A stretch of DNA of 64,000 nucleotides from Microglena sp. YARC (GCA_022414725.1 CM039462.1:46695885-46759884), one strand, 5' to 3'; positions 10,001-19,326 are shown, counted from the first letter of the stretch. A program made the numbers and translations. The notes: a model not told the origin generated them from the sequence alone.

Positions 10001-13000
10001 AGAGGTCGGAGAATTTAGGGGATGCTGTGGGTCTTGCTGGGGATGGACTGGAATGGTATGCGTGTGAGATGCAGGGTGGGGGGCTGCTGAAGTGAAGGGG
10101 AAGAGGTATGGGGAAGGGTGTACATATCTGTGGGCGCGGGGGTGAGGGAGGGGAGTGTACAGCGAGGGTGAAGATGGCTGGGTTGTGTGTGGGGTGGGGG
10201 GAGAAAGAGAGTGTGTGTAAAAGTGGTAGGGATAAGGGGGGGGGGGAGGGGGAGGGGAGTATAGAGAGAGTAGGGGAGGGAATGGGGCATGCGTTATGTA
10301 TTTTCAGTTTTGATGGGGAGAATATCTCGTCGGTGTGGGTACATACAAGGGCGTTACCCATTCTGTATCCCAGACCAGGACCAAGGACCAGGGTGGGTGG
10401 GTGGGGGGGGGGTGGGGGGTGGCCATCTGCCACACGGGCTACCCTACTAGTACATAAATATATATATGGACCGGACCCTATCTAGAAACCCACCTTGCAG
10501 ATGCACAAACATACTGGCCTGTAACATCCATCCATCCATCCATCCATCCATTCATCCATCCATCCATCCATACATACAATGGACTGTACCCCATATAGAA
10601 ACTCACATGGCAGATGATATCCAGGGTGAGTCCTGTCATCAGCGGCTGGAGCTTCACGATGGGGCCTTCCTTCTCCTCGGTGCTTGTGTACTTGTCGATG
10701 ACAGCGACCTGGTGAAAGCACACAGTTGCAGCACTCATGAGCATGAACACATTTAACAGGAACAGGAACACTGAGGATACAGAGGAGTGTTTGAATTGGA
10801 GTACTTGTCAATGACAGCAACATGGCAACATCACATATAACAGGAACACACAGGATGCAGAGGACACAGAGAACAGCCACAGAAGGCACAGATAAAACAC
10901 AGAGTACAGGTACGGCACACATATAACAGGAACACAGAGGACACAGAGAACAGCCACATAAGGAACAGATTAAACACAAAGTAAAGGAACAGGCACACAG
11001 AGAAGAGGAACATAGAGAAGGGTTTAAATAGTAGTACATGGATATGACGCCAAAAAGGCGACATCACACAGTTAAAGCACTCATAAGCATGAACACGAAG
11101 AACAGGAACACAGAGGATACACTGAACACAAAGGACAGCCACTGAAGGGATAGAGAAAACACTGAGTACATGCACAGGCACACAGAGAACAGGCACACAG
11201 AGGAGTATGTGGATAGTCGTACTTGGCTATGGCAGCAACCTGGTGACATCACACATGAGCATGAACATAGAGAACAGGAACACAGAGAACACAGAGAGCA
11301 GCTACATAAGGCTCAGAGAAAACACTGAGTACAGGCACAGGCATGCAGAGAAGAGAATCACAGAGAACAGGGACACAGAGGATACAGAGAACACCCTTAG
11401 AAGGCAAAGAGAAAACATAGAGTACGTATACAGGCTCGCAGAGAAGAGGAACACAGAGAAAAGGATCACAGAGAAGAGGAACGCAGAGAACAGGATCACA
11501 GAGAAGAGGATCACAGAGAAGAGGATCACAGAGAACAGGAACACAGAGAGCAGCTGCATAAGGCAGAGAGAAAACACTGAGTACAGGCACAGGCACACAG
11601 ATAACAGGAACACAACGGAGTGTTTGAATAGTAGTCCTTGTTGATGACAGCAACTTGGTGACAGCAACTAGGTGACAGCAACTTGGTGACAGCAACTTGG
11701 TGACAGCAACTTGGTGACAGCAACTTGGTGACAGCAACTTGGTGACAGCAACTTGGTGACAGCAAATTGGTGACAGCAAATTGGTGACAGCAACTTGGTG
11801 ACAGCAAATTGGTGACAGCAACTTGGTGACAGCAACTTGGTGACAGCAACTTGGTGACAGCAACTTGGTGACAGCACACATTTGCATCACTCATAGCATT
11901 ATCACTGTAGCACGAACTCAAGGCCCCAATTGGCAAAAGGATTTTTCGGGGGGGCAATGCGCACATTCGCACCACTCATCAGCTTAGACCTAGCGGCAGC
12001 AGTGGACGCTAGTGAGGCAGCTGATGCTCTACAACCACCAGCACTACCACACACCACCACACACCCACCTGTACCCACCCTACCCCGACTCCACCCACCC
12101 ACCATCTTCCTACTCAGGCAGCTGATAATCATGCTCTACCACCACAACTACCACACACCACCACCCACCCACCTCTACCCCTCCCTTCCCACCTGCACAC
12201 ACCCACTATCCCACATTTTCAGCAATCATCAGCTTGAACTTGGTTACATGGCTCCAACCAGCACTTTGGCTGCTCGTCGTCATGGGCAATACAACAACTT
12301 TGGCTGCTCACCCCCATTGGCAGTACAACAACTCTGGCTGCTCGCCATCATCGGCAATACAACAACTTAGGCTGCTCATCGTCATGGGCAATACAACAAC
12401 TTTGGCTGCTCACCCCCATTGGCAGTACAACAACTCTGGCTGCTCGCCATCATCGGCAATACAACAACTTAGGCTGCTCATCGTCATGGGCAATACAACA
12501 ACTTTGGCTGATCACCGTCATGGGCAATACAACAACTTGGGCTGATCGTCGACATCGGCAATAAAATAAATTACCAGGGAAAACTCAACTGTATGCATCC
12601 GGATGACCTTGAACTTGAACATGAACTTGGTTACATAGCTCCAGCCAGTAATGTCGCACACACAAAAAACTACCCACCACCCACCACCCGCTTACCAGTT
12701 TCATGCCAGCATCAACAAAAGTTGGCCCTAGCTGTTTCAGAAAGACACAAGCAAAGCTGGGATTGAAAAAATACCCACCACCCACCACCCACCACCCGCT
12801 TACCAGTTTCATGCCAGCATCAACAAAAGTTGGCAATAGCTGTATCAGAAAGACACAAGCAAAGCTGGGATTGAAAAACTACCCACCGCCCACCACCCAC
12901 CACCCGCTTACCAGTTTCATGCCAGCATCAACAAAAGTTGGCACTAGCTGTTTCAGAAAGACGTAAGCAAAGCTGGGATTGAAAGCCGAGCGCTGCTGAT

Positions 13001-13163
13001 GCCAGCGGGCTCCTTCCGAAACCAACATTGACTTCGAGCCGATGAAAGGGTGAAGGGTCTGCAGTAACAGGAAAGGAGGGGGGTTGAGTGGGTGGGTGTG
13101 GGTTTGAGTTTGTGTGTGTATGTGTATGAGTGTGTGTATGTGTGTGTGTGTGTGCGTGTGTGT

Positions 13164-13218
<55 letters not shown>

Positions 13219-14033
13219 CAGCTGCATGAGTGCTACTCCAATGGCCTAGATCTCACTTGGACTATGACTCCCCCCCCCCCCCCCCAAACAAACAAACAAA
13301 CAAAACTAAATGGCCCTGAAAAGGTATTAAAAGCTACGATAAAACTATCCCTGGAGGAGGCCTAAAACCATAAAGCTAGAAAACAACCACTTAGTGATTT
13401 GAAAAAAAGGATCCCTGAGCAGGGTACTACACCACGCGCATTATGTATAATATATGAATGTACACATACACCACGCGCATTATATATAATATGTGAATAT
13501 ATACATACTGACATACACCACGCACATTATATATAATATATGAATATATACATACACCACGCACATTGTATAAAATACAAGGAATATATACATACATCAC
13601 ATACATTATATATATTAATATATGAATGTATACATACACCACGCACATTATATAAAATACAAGGAATATATACATACACCACATACATTATATATAATAA
13701 TATATGAATATATACATACACCACACACATTATATAAAATACAAGGAATATATACATACACCACATACATTATATACAATAATATATGAATGTATACATA
13801 CACCATGCACATTATATATAGATATCTTCAACTTGGAGGCCCCAAGTAAGTGCAGTAAAAACGCAAAAAAAGGCAGTTGCTTGAATCAAGCAGTTTCAAA
13901 GGGCCCATATGTAGGCCACATATTTTGTTACGTCAACTGTGTGTGGCATGCAACAAAAGAGCCAGTTGAAGAAGCAACTACAAGTTACCAAACTTATATC
14001 CAGAGTATTAATATATATTCATATATATATATA

Positions 14034-14073
<40 letters not shown>

Positions 14074-16597
14074 GATGTATATACAAACATACCAGGGGGG
14101 GGGGGGGGGGGGGGGGGGGCAAAAAAGGTGCTACACCACATCCCCCAACAATGTGAAGACACCCTTGGGCAGACTCCAAAGAAGGCAGTTGAGTTAGAGA
14201 AGCCAAATGTTGTAGCCTGCTTTGTGGTCAGTGTTTTTGGCGGAGCCCCCAGTGTTACCCATTTGTCTGTTCGACCGACCATCCATCCATCCACCCATCC
14301 ATCTGTCTGACCGCGATGAAGCCTGACACGTCAGCCAACGGTCTCGTAACTAACTCGCTTCCGTTGCCACCTGTCGCTCCCTCGCGATCACTCTCCGCCA
14401 TTTTTTAGCGTCGTAGGCGACGCTGCATAGAACTTGTTCTTTTCAGCTATAAGCTGCAGCTTCTAGGAAGCTCCCCTGACTGGCTATTCAACCAAAGCTA
14501 ATGCAACCTAGTGTGTCTGGAAGCTGATAGAATCCGCTGTCCAAAACTGTCAAAATATTGGGGCTTAGCCCAGTGGCTGGCTAAGGGAGCTGCTTAGAAG
14601 CTGCTGCTCGTAGCTAAAAAGAATAACTATGGCTGTAGTGTGTTAGTGAAGAACATTAAAAGAATGTTTCTGCGAGTGTTTCTACGATTGTGTAGTTCAG
14701 GTGTTTCTGTGTTTAGCGTTCGGGGTTTAGGGTTTAGGGTTTCAGGGGTGATATTTCTAGACATTTCTAGAAATCATCTGTAAAGTGGCGTGAAGTTGCA
14801 TGGTGGGGGATGATTGGTTTGCATGAGTATAATACAGATGGCATAGATCCAACTTCAACTTTAACTTATACTTGGGTTCACGGGAGGTGGGGGAATGAGG
14901 GTGGGGGAAGATTGGGTCGCATGAGTGTAATACAGATGGCATAGATCCAACTTCAAAACTTAACTTATACTTGGGTTCAAGGGAGGTGGGGGAATGAGGG
15001 TGGTTGGGATGGGGATGGGTGGGCGGGGTATGGGTATGTGTGGGGGTGGGATGGGTTTGTGTGTGTGGGGGGGTAAGGTGAGTGGGAGTGGGGATGTGGA
15101 GATACATACCTTCCACAAACACACCCCACACAAAAAACACCCCCACACACACGCACACACAAACACACAATCCCACCCTCCCACCCCCACACACACGCAT
15201 GCACATCCCACCCCACCCCACACATATCCCAGCCACCCCAAACCCCCGCCTCACCTACACACACACACACACATCCCACCCCAAACACCCTCATCCAACC
15301 CACCCACACCACATCCCACACCCCTACACCCACATCCTATCCCCCCCACACACATACCACCCCCACACACACACATACTACTACCACCCCACACACACAT
15401 CCAACCCCTCCCCATACACACATACCACCTCCCAACCACACACATAACACTCCCATCCCATGCACACACACACCCATCCCACCCCCCAACACACCTATTC
15501 CCACCCCACCCCCCCACCCCACCCCACCCCCAACAGACACACGCCCATCCCACCTCCCAAACACTCAAATCCCGCCCCCCCCCCACTAACTCATCCCACC
15601 CCAATCCCATGCCCAGACACCCCCATCCCGCACCCCCACCCACACATCCCACCCCCATCCCACACCCCCAACACCTACATCATAAGTGGGGCTCTTGGGG
15701 ATGCCCTTGGTACTGAGGATCTCCTTCACTGCATCAGCATCTTGCACAATCACAAGATCTCTGACACCCAGATGCAGTACAAGCATCATGCAACATCAAC
15801 ACCGCCATCATGCGACCTCACCCTTCCCCCCCACCCCACCCCACCCCATCCCACCATACCCTCCCCCCCCACACACACCCACACCCACCCACCCACACCC
15901 ATCCCCCAGCCCAACACCTACATCATAAGTGGGGCTCTTGGGGATGCCCTTGGTACTGAGGATCTCCTTCACTGCATCAGCATCTTGCACAATCACAAGA
16001 TCTCTGACACCCAGATGCAGTACAAGCATCATGCAACATCAACACCGCCCATCATGCGACCTCACCCTTCCCCCCCACCCCACCCCACCCCATCCCACCA
16101 TACCCTCCCCCCCCACACACACCCACACCCACCCACACACACCCATCCCCCAGCCCAACACCTACATCATAAGTGGGGCTCTTGGGGATGCCCTTGGTAC
16201 TGAGGATCTCCTTCACAGCATCAGCATCTTGCACAATCACAAAATCGCTGACACCCAGATGCAGCATGAACACCTTCCCCACGGTGCCCTCCTTCATTAT
16301 ATCCTGGATCAATGCATCAAGGTGCCCCCCAGCCTTCATCAACGGAATCAGTAGGGGCAAGTGACCCAAAAGCCAGTGGCATGGCTGCGGTACGGGAACA
16401 GTTATGGTCCCTGGAACCGGTCTTCTGAATAGCTTCTTATGGAACAGAGCCACGAACAGAACCGCGACGATCGCGATGAACACCGATAAGCCGGTGAGCA
16501 TGGGGCCGAGCGGATTGAGACGGAGGGGGTGAGTGGATTGGGAGGCACGGAATCGTGTGCGACTTCGTTCCCAGGCAGCGAAGGACGGATGGGACAC
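6261..16597 (-). CDS. cytochrome P450, N-terminal to helix I, six exons, incomplete
   Basis: Exons (transcript order) are 16166-16501/16597, 12912-13058, 10607-10708, 8329-8492, 7117-7334 and 6261-6402. All five junctions are GT-AG and keep phase. The product is a haem monooxygenase. It has a hydrophobic anchor after the Met at 16501, a proline-rich hinge, a helix-C W-H-Q-Q-R motif followed by FNPSF, a TLDII segment, and helix I with AGHDTTA spanning the last junction. From Met 16501 about 369 residues are encoded; a P450 is normally near 500. Helix K ExxR and the Cys haem loop were not found at lower coordinates, so the 3' exons lie beyond a large intron, outside the window, or are lost. The frame opens 32 codons upstream at 16597 with an Arg/Ser-rich extension that could be a plastid transit peptide. 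The clan is not assigned. Confidence is high for P450 and low for functionality. Confidence 0.88.
6405..6474. repeat. (GGTTG)n abutting the exon 6 acceptor
   Basis: About 13 GGTTG pentamers read as (CAACC)n on the transcribed strand and run directly into the AG of the exon 6 acceptor. No ordinary T-rich tract intervenes. Confidence 0.93.
6566..7082 (-). repeat. three extra copies of exon 5 3' end, each with poly-C
   Basis: Copies at about 6566-6692, 6738-6860 and 6915-7037 repeat about 125 bp of exon 5 (from ...NAPADIL... to the donor). They are separated by C-rich tracts, including about 45 C at 7038-7082. Two keep a good CAG-GTGAG donor context; substitutions are mostly few. Confidence 0.9.
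7117..7334 (-). CDS. P450 exon 5 (helices G-H to start of I)
   Basis: It is 218 nt, starting FVPWHMYRLHKAQ and ending ...VKTFLFAG in phase 1, with donor GTGAGG. The last Gly codon is split and is completed by the next exon, giving AGHDTT. Both halves of this exon have been copied repeatedly into the two adjacent introns. Confidence 0.88.
7390..8045 (-). repeat. six extra copies of exon 5 5' end with its acceptor
   Basis: The segment around the acceptor (CTGACCTGCAG then GTTTGTACCTTGG) plus about 45-60 bases of exon recurs near 7425, 7525, 7632, 7733, 7833 and 8007, mostly every 100-106 bp. The intact exon has the same junction at 7334. Confidence 0.9.
8085..8330 (-). repeat. 58-bp minisatellite built on the exon 4 donor
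   Basis: Four units of 57-58 bp carry a GTGAGTAGGGGTTGAAGGGG core followed by GGGTGGG runs. The exon-proximal unit is the true exon 4 donor at 8328. Another edge (8082-8100) repeats the internal AAAGTGAGTGGCAGC of exon 4. Confidence 0.87.
8329..8492 (-). CDS. P450 exon 4 (helix F region)
   Basis: It is a 164-nt exon starting VALAESFNSLE after TCCAG and ending LKK with donor GTGAGTAGG in phase 2. Internal GTGAGT (8418-8423) and TTCCAG (8379-8384) would allow a 45-nt intron. Those 45 nt are in frame without a stop and encode plausible helix-F sequence, so they are treated as exon. Optional splicing is possible. Confidence 0.72.
8500..9060. repeat. (TTATG)n / (TATGC)n low-complexity DNA
   Basis: Degenerate TTATG and TATGC pentamers fill the stretch, with a triplicated 59-bp block around 8780-8900 and a (TGCTG)n run at about 9001-9050. 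Open frames here are repeat artefacts. Confidence 0.88.
9068..9850 (-). repeat. seven extra copies of exon 4 5' end and acceptor
   Basis: The motif GTTGAAGGA(C/T)TCTGCCAAC...CCACCTGGACATG, the complement of the exon 4 acceptor and first codons, recurs near 9088, 9199, 9311, 9463, 9613, 9713 and 9818. TTATG/TTGTG pentamer runs lie between copies. The functional junction is at 8492. Confidence 0.88.
9851..10460. other. P450 intron body, G-rich, no feature recognised
   Basis: A G-rich stretch with GGGTGGG runs. I see no exon, boundary copy or ordered repeat in it. Confidence 0.5.
10467..10606 (-). repeat. copy of exon 3 donor region plus (CATC)n
   Basis: 10467-10510 is a diverged copy of 10580-10622 (the GGAC...TAGAAAC(T/C)CAC(A/C)(T/C)(G/T)GCAGATG block containing the exon 3 donor). 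The two are separated by a (CATC)n tract. Confidence 0.75.
10607..10708 (-). CDS. P450 exon 3 (helix D-E segment)
   Basis: It comprises 34 codons in phase 0 between CACCAG and GTGAGT and ends ...MTGLTLDIICH, the conserved TLDII/G segment of the family. Joining it directly to exon 2 gives a normally spaced helix D, so no further exon is needed between them. Confidence 0.82.
10720..11644 (-). repeat. AACACAGAGAACAGG-type tandem repeats with exon 3 acceptor copies
   Basis: Degenerate ACACAGAGAACAGGA repeats contain at least four diverged copies of the exon 3 acceptor and first codons (TTG(T/G)C(T/A)ATGACAGCAAC...) near 10805, 11045, 11222 and 11640. Several copies carry the same downstream CAT(G)AGCATGAACA block found beside the true junction. 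Confidence 0.8.
11645..11876 (-). repeat. 14-bp minisatellite derived from the exon 3 acceptor
   Basis: About 16 tandem copies of TTGGTGACAGCAAC. On the transcribed strand each reads CACCAAGTTGCTGT, one or two changes from the true junction CACCAG/GTCGCTGT at 10708. Each unit is therefore a decoy-like acceptor. Confidence 0.88.
11990..12150. repeat. CAGCTGAT-ATGCTCTAC direct repeat
   Basis: An AGGCAGCTGATGCTCTACAA block (about 12015) recurs at about 12115-12140 with a small insertion. Both are followed by ACCACCACAC-rich runs. It may be a further boundary copy, but no matching exon was identified. Confidence 0.55.
12264..12566. repeat. 34-bp minisatellite, about nine units
   Basis: The CA(A/G)TACAACAACT block recurs at 12287, 12321, 12355, 12389, 12423, 12457, 12491, 12525 and 12559, exactly every 34 bp. 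Alternating variants (CATGGG / CCATTG) give a 68-bp higher-order period. Confidence 0.93.
12688..12911 (-). repeat. two extra copies of exon 2 3' end with donor
   Basis: Two further copies of the last about 65 bases of exon 2 (...FLKQL-PTFVDAGMKL) and its GTAAGCGGGTGGTGGG donor region follow the real exon at roughly 105-bp spacing. Confidence 0.9.
12912..13058 (-). CDS. P450 exon 2 (helix C)
   Basis: It comprises 49 codons in phase 0 between CTGCAG and GTAAGC. It encodes the helix-C signature W-H-Q-Q-R...FNPSF, whose Trp/Arg contact the haem propionates in the family, and ends ...FVDAGMKL. Two 3'-end copies lie immediately downstream in the intron. Confidence 0.87.
13090..13290. repeat. (GT)n, long poly-G, and poly-C
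   Basis: GTGTGT runs (about 13110-13177) pass into an uninterrupted G tract (about 13178-13209). A separate poly-C lies at about 13271-13285. Confidence 0.92.
13431..13825. repeat. 39-47-bp AT-rich minisatellite, about ten units
   Basis: Units begin CACCAC(G/A)C(A/G)CATT and end in ATATATACATA. Two unit types alternate (one with AATACAAGGAATA, one with AATATATGAATA), giving a higher-order dimer. Confidence 0.9.
13826..14306. other. intron DNA with (TA)n and poly-G
   Basis: (TA)n at about 14015-14072, poly-G at about 14096-14119 and (ATCC)n at about 14279-14300. Two short stretches (13826-13985, 14140-14270) are of ordinary complexity but no exon could be supported. Confidence 0.6.
14307..14440 (-). 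repeat. 134-bp dispersed repeat, inverted partner at 18461-18595
   Basis: Read in reverse complement, this matches 18461-18595 at roughly nine positions in ten, from GAACAAGTTCTATGCAGCGTC through GGCGACAGG-like sequence to the GGCTGACGTG(T/C)CAGGCTTC end. It sits in P450 intron 1; its partner is upstream of the gene. Confidence 0.85.
14453..14495 (+). repeat. diverged copy of the zinc-finger ORF tail
   Basis: GCAGCTTCTAGG(A)AGCTCCCCTG(A)CTGGC(T)ATTCA matches 2078-2112 in the 1370-2140 ORF with a few changes. This suggests the ORF tail belongs to a repeated element. Confidence 0.6.
14722..14746 (+). repeat. interstitial TTTAGGG telomere-like motif
   Basis: Three tandem near-perfect plant-type TTTAGGG units (GGGTTTAGGGTTTAGGGTTTC). 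A short internal run such as this is not a chromosome end. Confidence 0.75.
14821..15016. repeat. 98-bp tandem duplication
   Basis: GCATGAGT(A/G)TAATACAGATGG...GGGAGGTGGGGGAATGAGGGTGG occurs at 14821-14918 and again from 14919, with very few differences. Confidence 0.9.
15110..15660. repeat. (CA)n / CCCACCCC simple-sequence tract
   Basis: About 550 bp of CACACA and CCCACCCC. Long Thr/His/Pro or Gly/Val open frames on both strands are artefacts of composition. Confidence 0.93.
15664..16165 (-). repeat. two extra copies of exon 1 3' end with donor, 243-bp period
   Basis: The AAGTGGGGCTCTTGG block (end of exon 1, complement) lies at 15684, 15927 and 16171; the last is the true exon. Each copy carries about 105 bp of exon (LHLGV..VIVQDADAVKEILSTKGIPKSPTYD region), the GTAGGTGTTGGG donor and a C-rich tail. 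The two copies resemble each other more than the real exon. Confidence 0.92.
16166..16597 (-). CDS. P450 exon 1 (anchor, hinge, first beta region)
   Basis: The likely start is the Met at 16501, which begins a 17-residue hydrophobic segment (LTGLSVFIAIVAVLFVALF) followed by basic residues, the classic ER signal anchor. An upstream in-frame Met at 16597 would add an Arg/Ser-rich 32-residue leader. The exon ends ...KSPTYD with donor GTAGGT. Its last about 110 bases recur twice in the intron (see 15679-16027). Confidence 0.85.
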
Positions 16598-17260
16598 CTC
16601 CCAACGTTACGTGTTTCTAATTTGCTTATAAACACGTAGGAACAACGATACGAGTAAGATAGTGCAGAACTTACAATCTGAGGCCAGATACGATACACGT
16701 ACCCGCACGTACCTGGCATTGGGTTGGACACCCCCCCGGTGTTGTCCGAGGACCCCCTTTGGACAGCTTCTTTATTCACGCCTACTTGGCGGTAATGAGT
16801 GAGCAGGCATCACACTTCTCTGGAATGACCGGCGAGGGCAGTGTGATGCCTGGTCACTCACTACAAGGGACCGGCAACTCATCTGATGCCGACCAAAGAC
16901 GAGTATGATATCATATGATTTAATAATTAATATCACATGATATGATCCCGTAGGCCAAATTTACCAAGTGAGACCGCCTGCATCGTATGCCCTCTTCCTC
17001 GAATCCTCGAATCCTCGGATTCAGCGTTTTCAAATTTCCTATTTTCCTATCTATAAGGCTTTTTAGTCTAAGTAACTTGTTACAATCTAAGAAAACATAA
17101 GCTAAAATAAACTAACTTAAACAATTTAAGCTGCTTCCCGGCTGCTTAATAAATTTCTATCAAACCCGATATATTAGTAGGATATCATATGATGACATGA
17201 TATCATATGATATCATATTGCCTATCCCTGCTCACTACCCTCCCCCAAAGCTTTTTGTGA
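16598..17260. other. P450 upstream region
   Basis: It contains a 13-bp inverted repeat CAGGCATCACACT / AGTGTGATGCCTG (16803-16853) and several near-palindromic ATATCATATGATAT stretches (about 16905-16950 and 17170-17215). AGTGAGCAGG near 16797 and its complement near 17228 could mark the ends of a small inverted-repeat element. No obvious core promoter was found. Confidence 0.4.
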
Positions 17261-17584
17261 CCATATTTTGAGAGAGTGTTTGGTGTTTAGAGAACCAGCG
17301 CGCAAAAATGTAGACCCTACCCCCCACCCCCCACCCCCACCCCCCCACCCCCCCCCACACACACACACACAACTCCAGGTACGTACGATACAGCATCATA
17401 CGTGGCGGATGTGGAAACGCAGTGCGCCGGTTTTAAAGGGAGTCAGTATTTCACCGTGCACCTGTACCCGTGTACTGTGTACTGCCCCTTGGATTCCTTG
17501 AGACTCTTGAAGTCTTGGAACAGGATCAATACGTGTCCTCTCCTTTTTAAGTACGGAAACTAACCGGACCGCGTAATCTCTGTG

Positions 17585-17822
17585 TTTTATGTCGTTTCAG
17601 CCACATGTGTCATGCTTGTTTGGGACTTGTGCCATGTCAATACTTTATCTGTACCCCCTTAACATGTTGTTGAAGCCTCGACACCCTTCACTTGGAGGAG
17701 GAGGAACACGTGTCCAGGTATGGATATTGACATTTGACAACACGCGTCATTTTTACATTTTATGTCGTTTCAGCCACATGTTTCATGTTTTTTCTTGCCA
17801 ACTGTGCGTGTAGCATATTAAT
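17585..17822 (+). repeat. direct repeat TTTTATGTCGTTTCAGCCAC, 173 bp apart
   Basis: A block reading TTTTATGTCGTTTCAGCCACATGT(G/T)TCATG occurs at about 17585 and 17758. Each copy contains a good TTTCAG acceptor-like site, so it may be another duplicated intron/exon boundary of an unrecognised gene. Confidence 0.6.
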
Positions 17823-17989
17823 CGACCTTGATTATGCATACCCATTACTTACAGTGTAGAATACGACTCATCGAGGTATAGTTATTAACTGGAAGCCGAG
17901 GGCATGATCTAAGGGGCTAAAGGTCGAGCTCAAGTCCCTAATTCTGCTCCCACGGCGTCTGCTCGTCTTCAACTACCTACAGCGGCAGC

Positions 17990-18330
17990 GCCAGTTTGTC
18001 TTCGGCCGGGAAGTCTTCGAGACTCCGTGTAAGGAATGTTATCAGGGTTTTTCAGGACGCTGCGTCCTGCGTCGCAGACGCAACGTCGAAGGGTCCGTTA
18101 CGTTCTGAGACGCAAAAACTGGGGAGGGTCTGGGGAGGGTCCGTTACGTCACAGACGCAGCTTCAGTCGGCTTCAGTGGGTCGGTTGCGTCTCAGGACGC
18201 AGGCAATGGGTCGCGGGTCGGTAATGGGTCGGTTGAGGGTCGGTTACGACTCAGGACACAGGCTGTCATATAGGTGTGTCGCAGGGCAGGACGCAGAGCT
18301 GGGGGGTCTTCCTGAACATCCCTGATCGTT
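17990..18330. repeat. GGACGCA-rich dispersed repeat
   Basis: Many (A/G)GACGCA octamers and complements (CTGCGTC, TTGCGTC) occur with GGGTCGGT runs. The same vocabulary fills 29300-29420 and its homologues in the satellite and 54375-54600, so this is one dispersed family. Confidence 0.7.
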
Positions 18331-18460
18331 ATCCGTCACATACAGAGCTTCACAAGTCAGTTTGGAGTGGTCCGGAACGCTATGATGCCCCAAATCCCCA
18401 ACATTCGTTGCAGTCCTTTGAGGCGTCCAACCTTATCTTGGAGGAGAGCCTGTACCTTAC

Positions 18461-18595
18461 GAACAAGTTCTATGCAGCGTCGCATGCGACGCTACAAATT
18501 GGCGGAGAGTGTTCGCGACGGAGCGACAGGTGGCAACGGAAGCGAGTTAGTTACGAGACCGATGGCTGACGTGCCAGGCTTCGTCTTGGTCAGGT
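18461..18595 (+). repeat. 134-bp dispersed repeat with an 18-bp perfect palindrome
   Basis: Inverted partner of 14307-14440. It includes the perfect palindrome AGCGTCGCATGCGACGCT at 18476-18493, which is imperfect in the partner. Confidence 0.85.
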
Positions 18596-18609
18596 GCACC
18601 TGCAGGGGT

Positions 18610-18890
18610 TAGCACACGCACACACACGCACACACACAAACACGCATACACACATGCACTCAGACAGACCCACAAATACACATGCACACACACGCACACA
18701 AACGTACACACAGAAGCACGCACATATACACACACATACACACACACACGAACACAAATACGCTAACACACACACACACTATACCCTCGATCTCATCTGG
18801 TGAGTTAGCTGGTAGCTGAACACACAAACACATGCACACATACACACTCGAACACACACACGCAAACACGCACACACACACACGTGCTTC
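18610..18890. repeat. (CA)n compound microsatellite
   Basis: ACACACGCACAC-type dinucleotide runs broken by ACGC and ACAT units. Translated frames are artefacts. Confidence 0.93.
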
Positions 18891-19019
18891 TTGGCAGGGC
18901 TGCTTGTTCAGCACCTGCCTCCGCCACCACACCTGTAAACGACCTACCCACCAACACCCACACAAAACACACACAGTGGGGGAAAACACAACAAAATGGT
19001 TACTAATGAGTGATTGTAG

Positions 19020-19145
19020 GTGGACAGTGCATATAGTAACACCGACGTGACATACATGGAGAAGGTTCTCAACACTGAGTACACAATTGCGACTGCAAGC
19101 ATGTTCAGCGGACGTCCCACGAAGGCTTCCCTACCTATCAATTAG
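19020..19145 (+). CDS. possible terminal exon, unknown protein
   Basis: After TGATTGTAG a phase-0 frame runs 41 codons to TAG. It contains ...YSNTDVTYMEKVLNTEYTIA.... and a SGRPTKASLPIN end. Composition and lack of repeats look coding, unlike its surroundings, but no upstream exon or family was recognised. Confidence 0.3.
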   Translation: MDSAYSNTDVTYMEKVLNTEYTIATASMFSGRPTKASLPIN

Positions 19146-19301
19146 TGGTGCAAGTGCTATTTTTAGTCGGTATGCAGGAGGAGCCCAGGCCTCAAAAATT
19201 TCAGTCATGCCGATCGATTTTTTCTGAGAACAGGGCTGTACTCGCATGTAGCATGGCGATATTATATTTACTTTTCAGGTCATTCTGAGCACTCATTTAG
19301 G

Positions 19302-19326
19302 GGGGGGGGGGGGGGGGGGGGGGGGT
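19302..19326. repeat. poly-G tract
   Basis: About 25 consecutive G, followed by the same TAGGAAAGGGGGGTCAGCCC-like flank that accompanies other homopolymers in the window (for example near 4910). Confidence 0.85.

Noticed and set aside
11902..12132. Candidate extra P450 exon (Ala/Ser-rich minus frame)
   Set aside because: Exons 2 and 3 already join in phase with normal family spacing, and no consistent acceptor/donor pair was found for this frame.
14722..14746. Chromosome end suggested by TTTAGGG repeats
   Set aside because: Only about three units, with gene sequence on both sides. CCCTAAA motifs in the satellite are equally short.
16797..17240. A MITE with AGTGAGCAGG terminal repeats
   Set aside because: The inverted ends match over only about ten bases, no target duplication is visible and no second copy was seen in the window.
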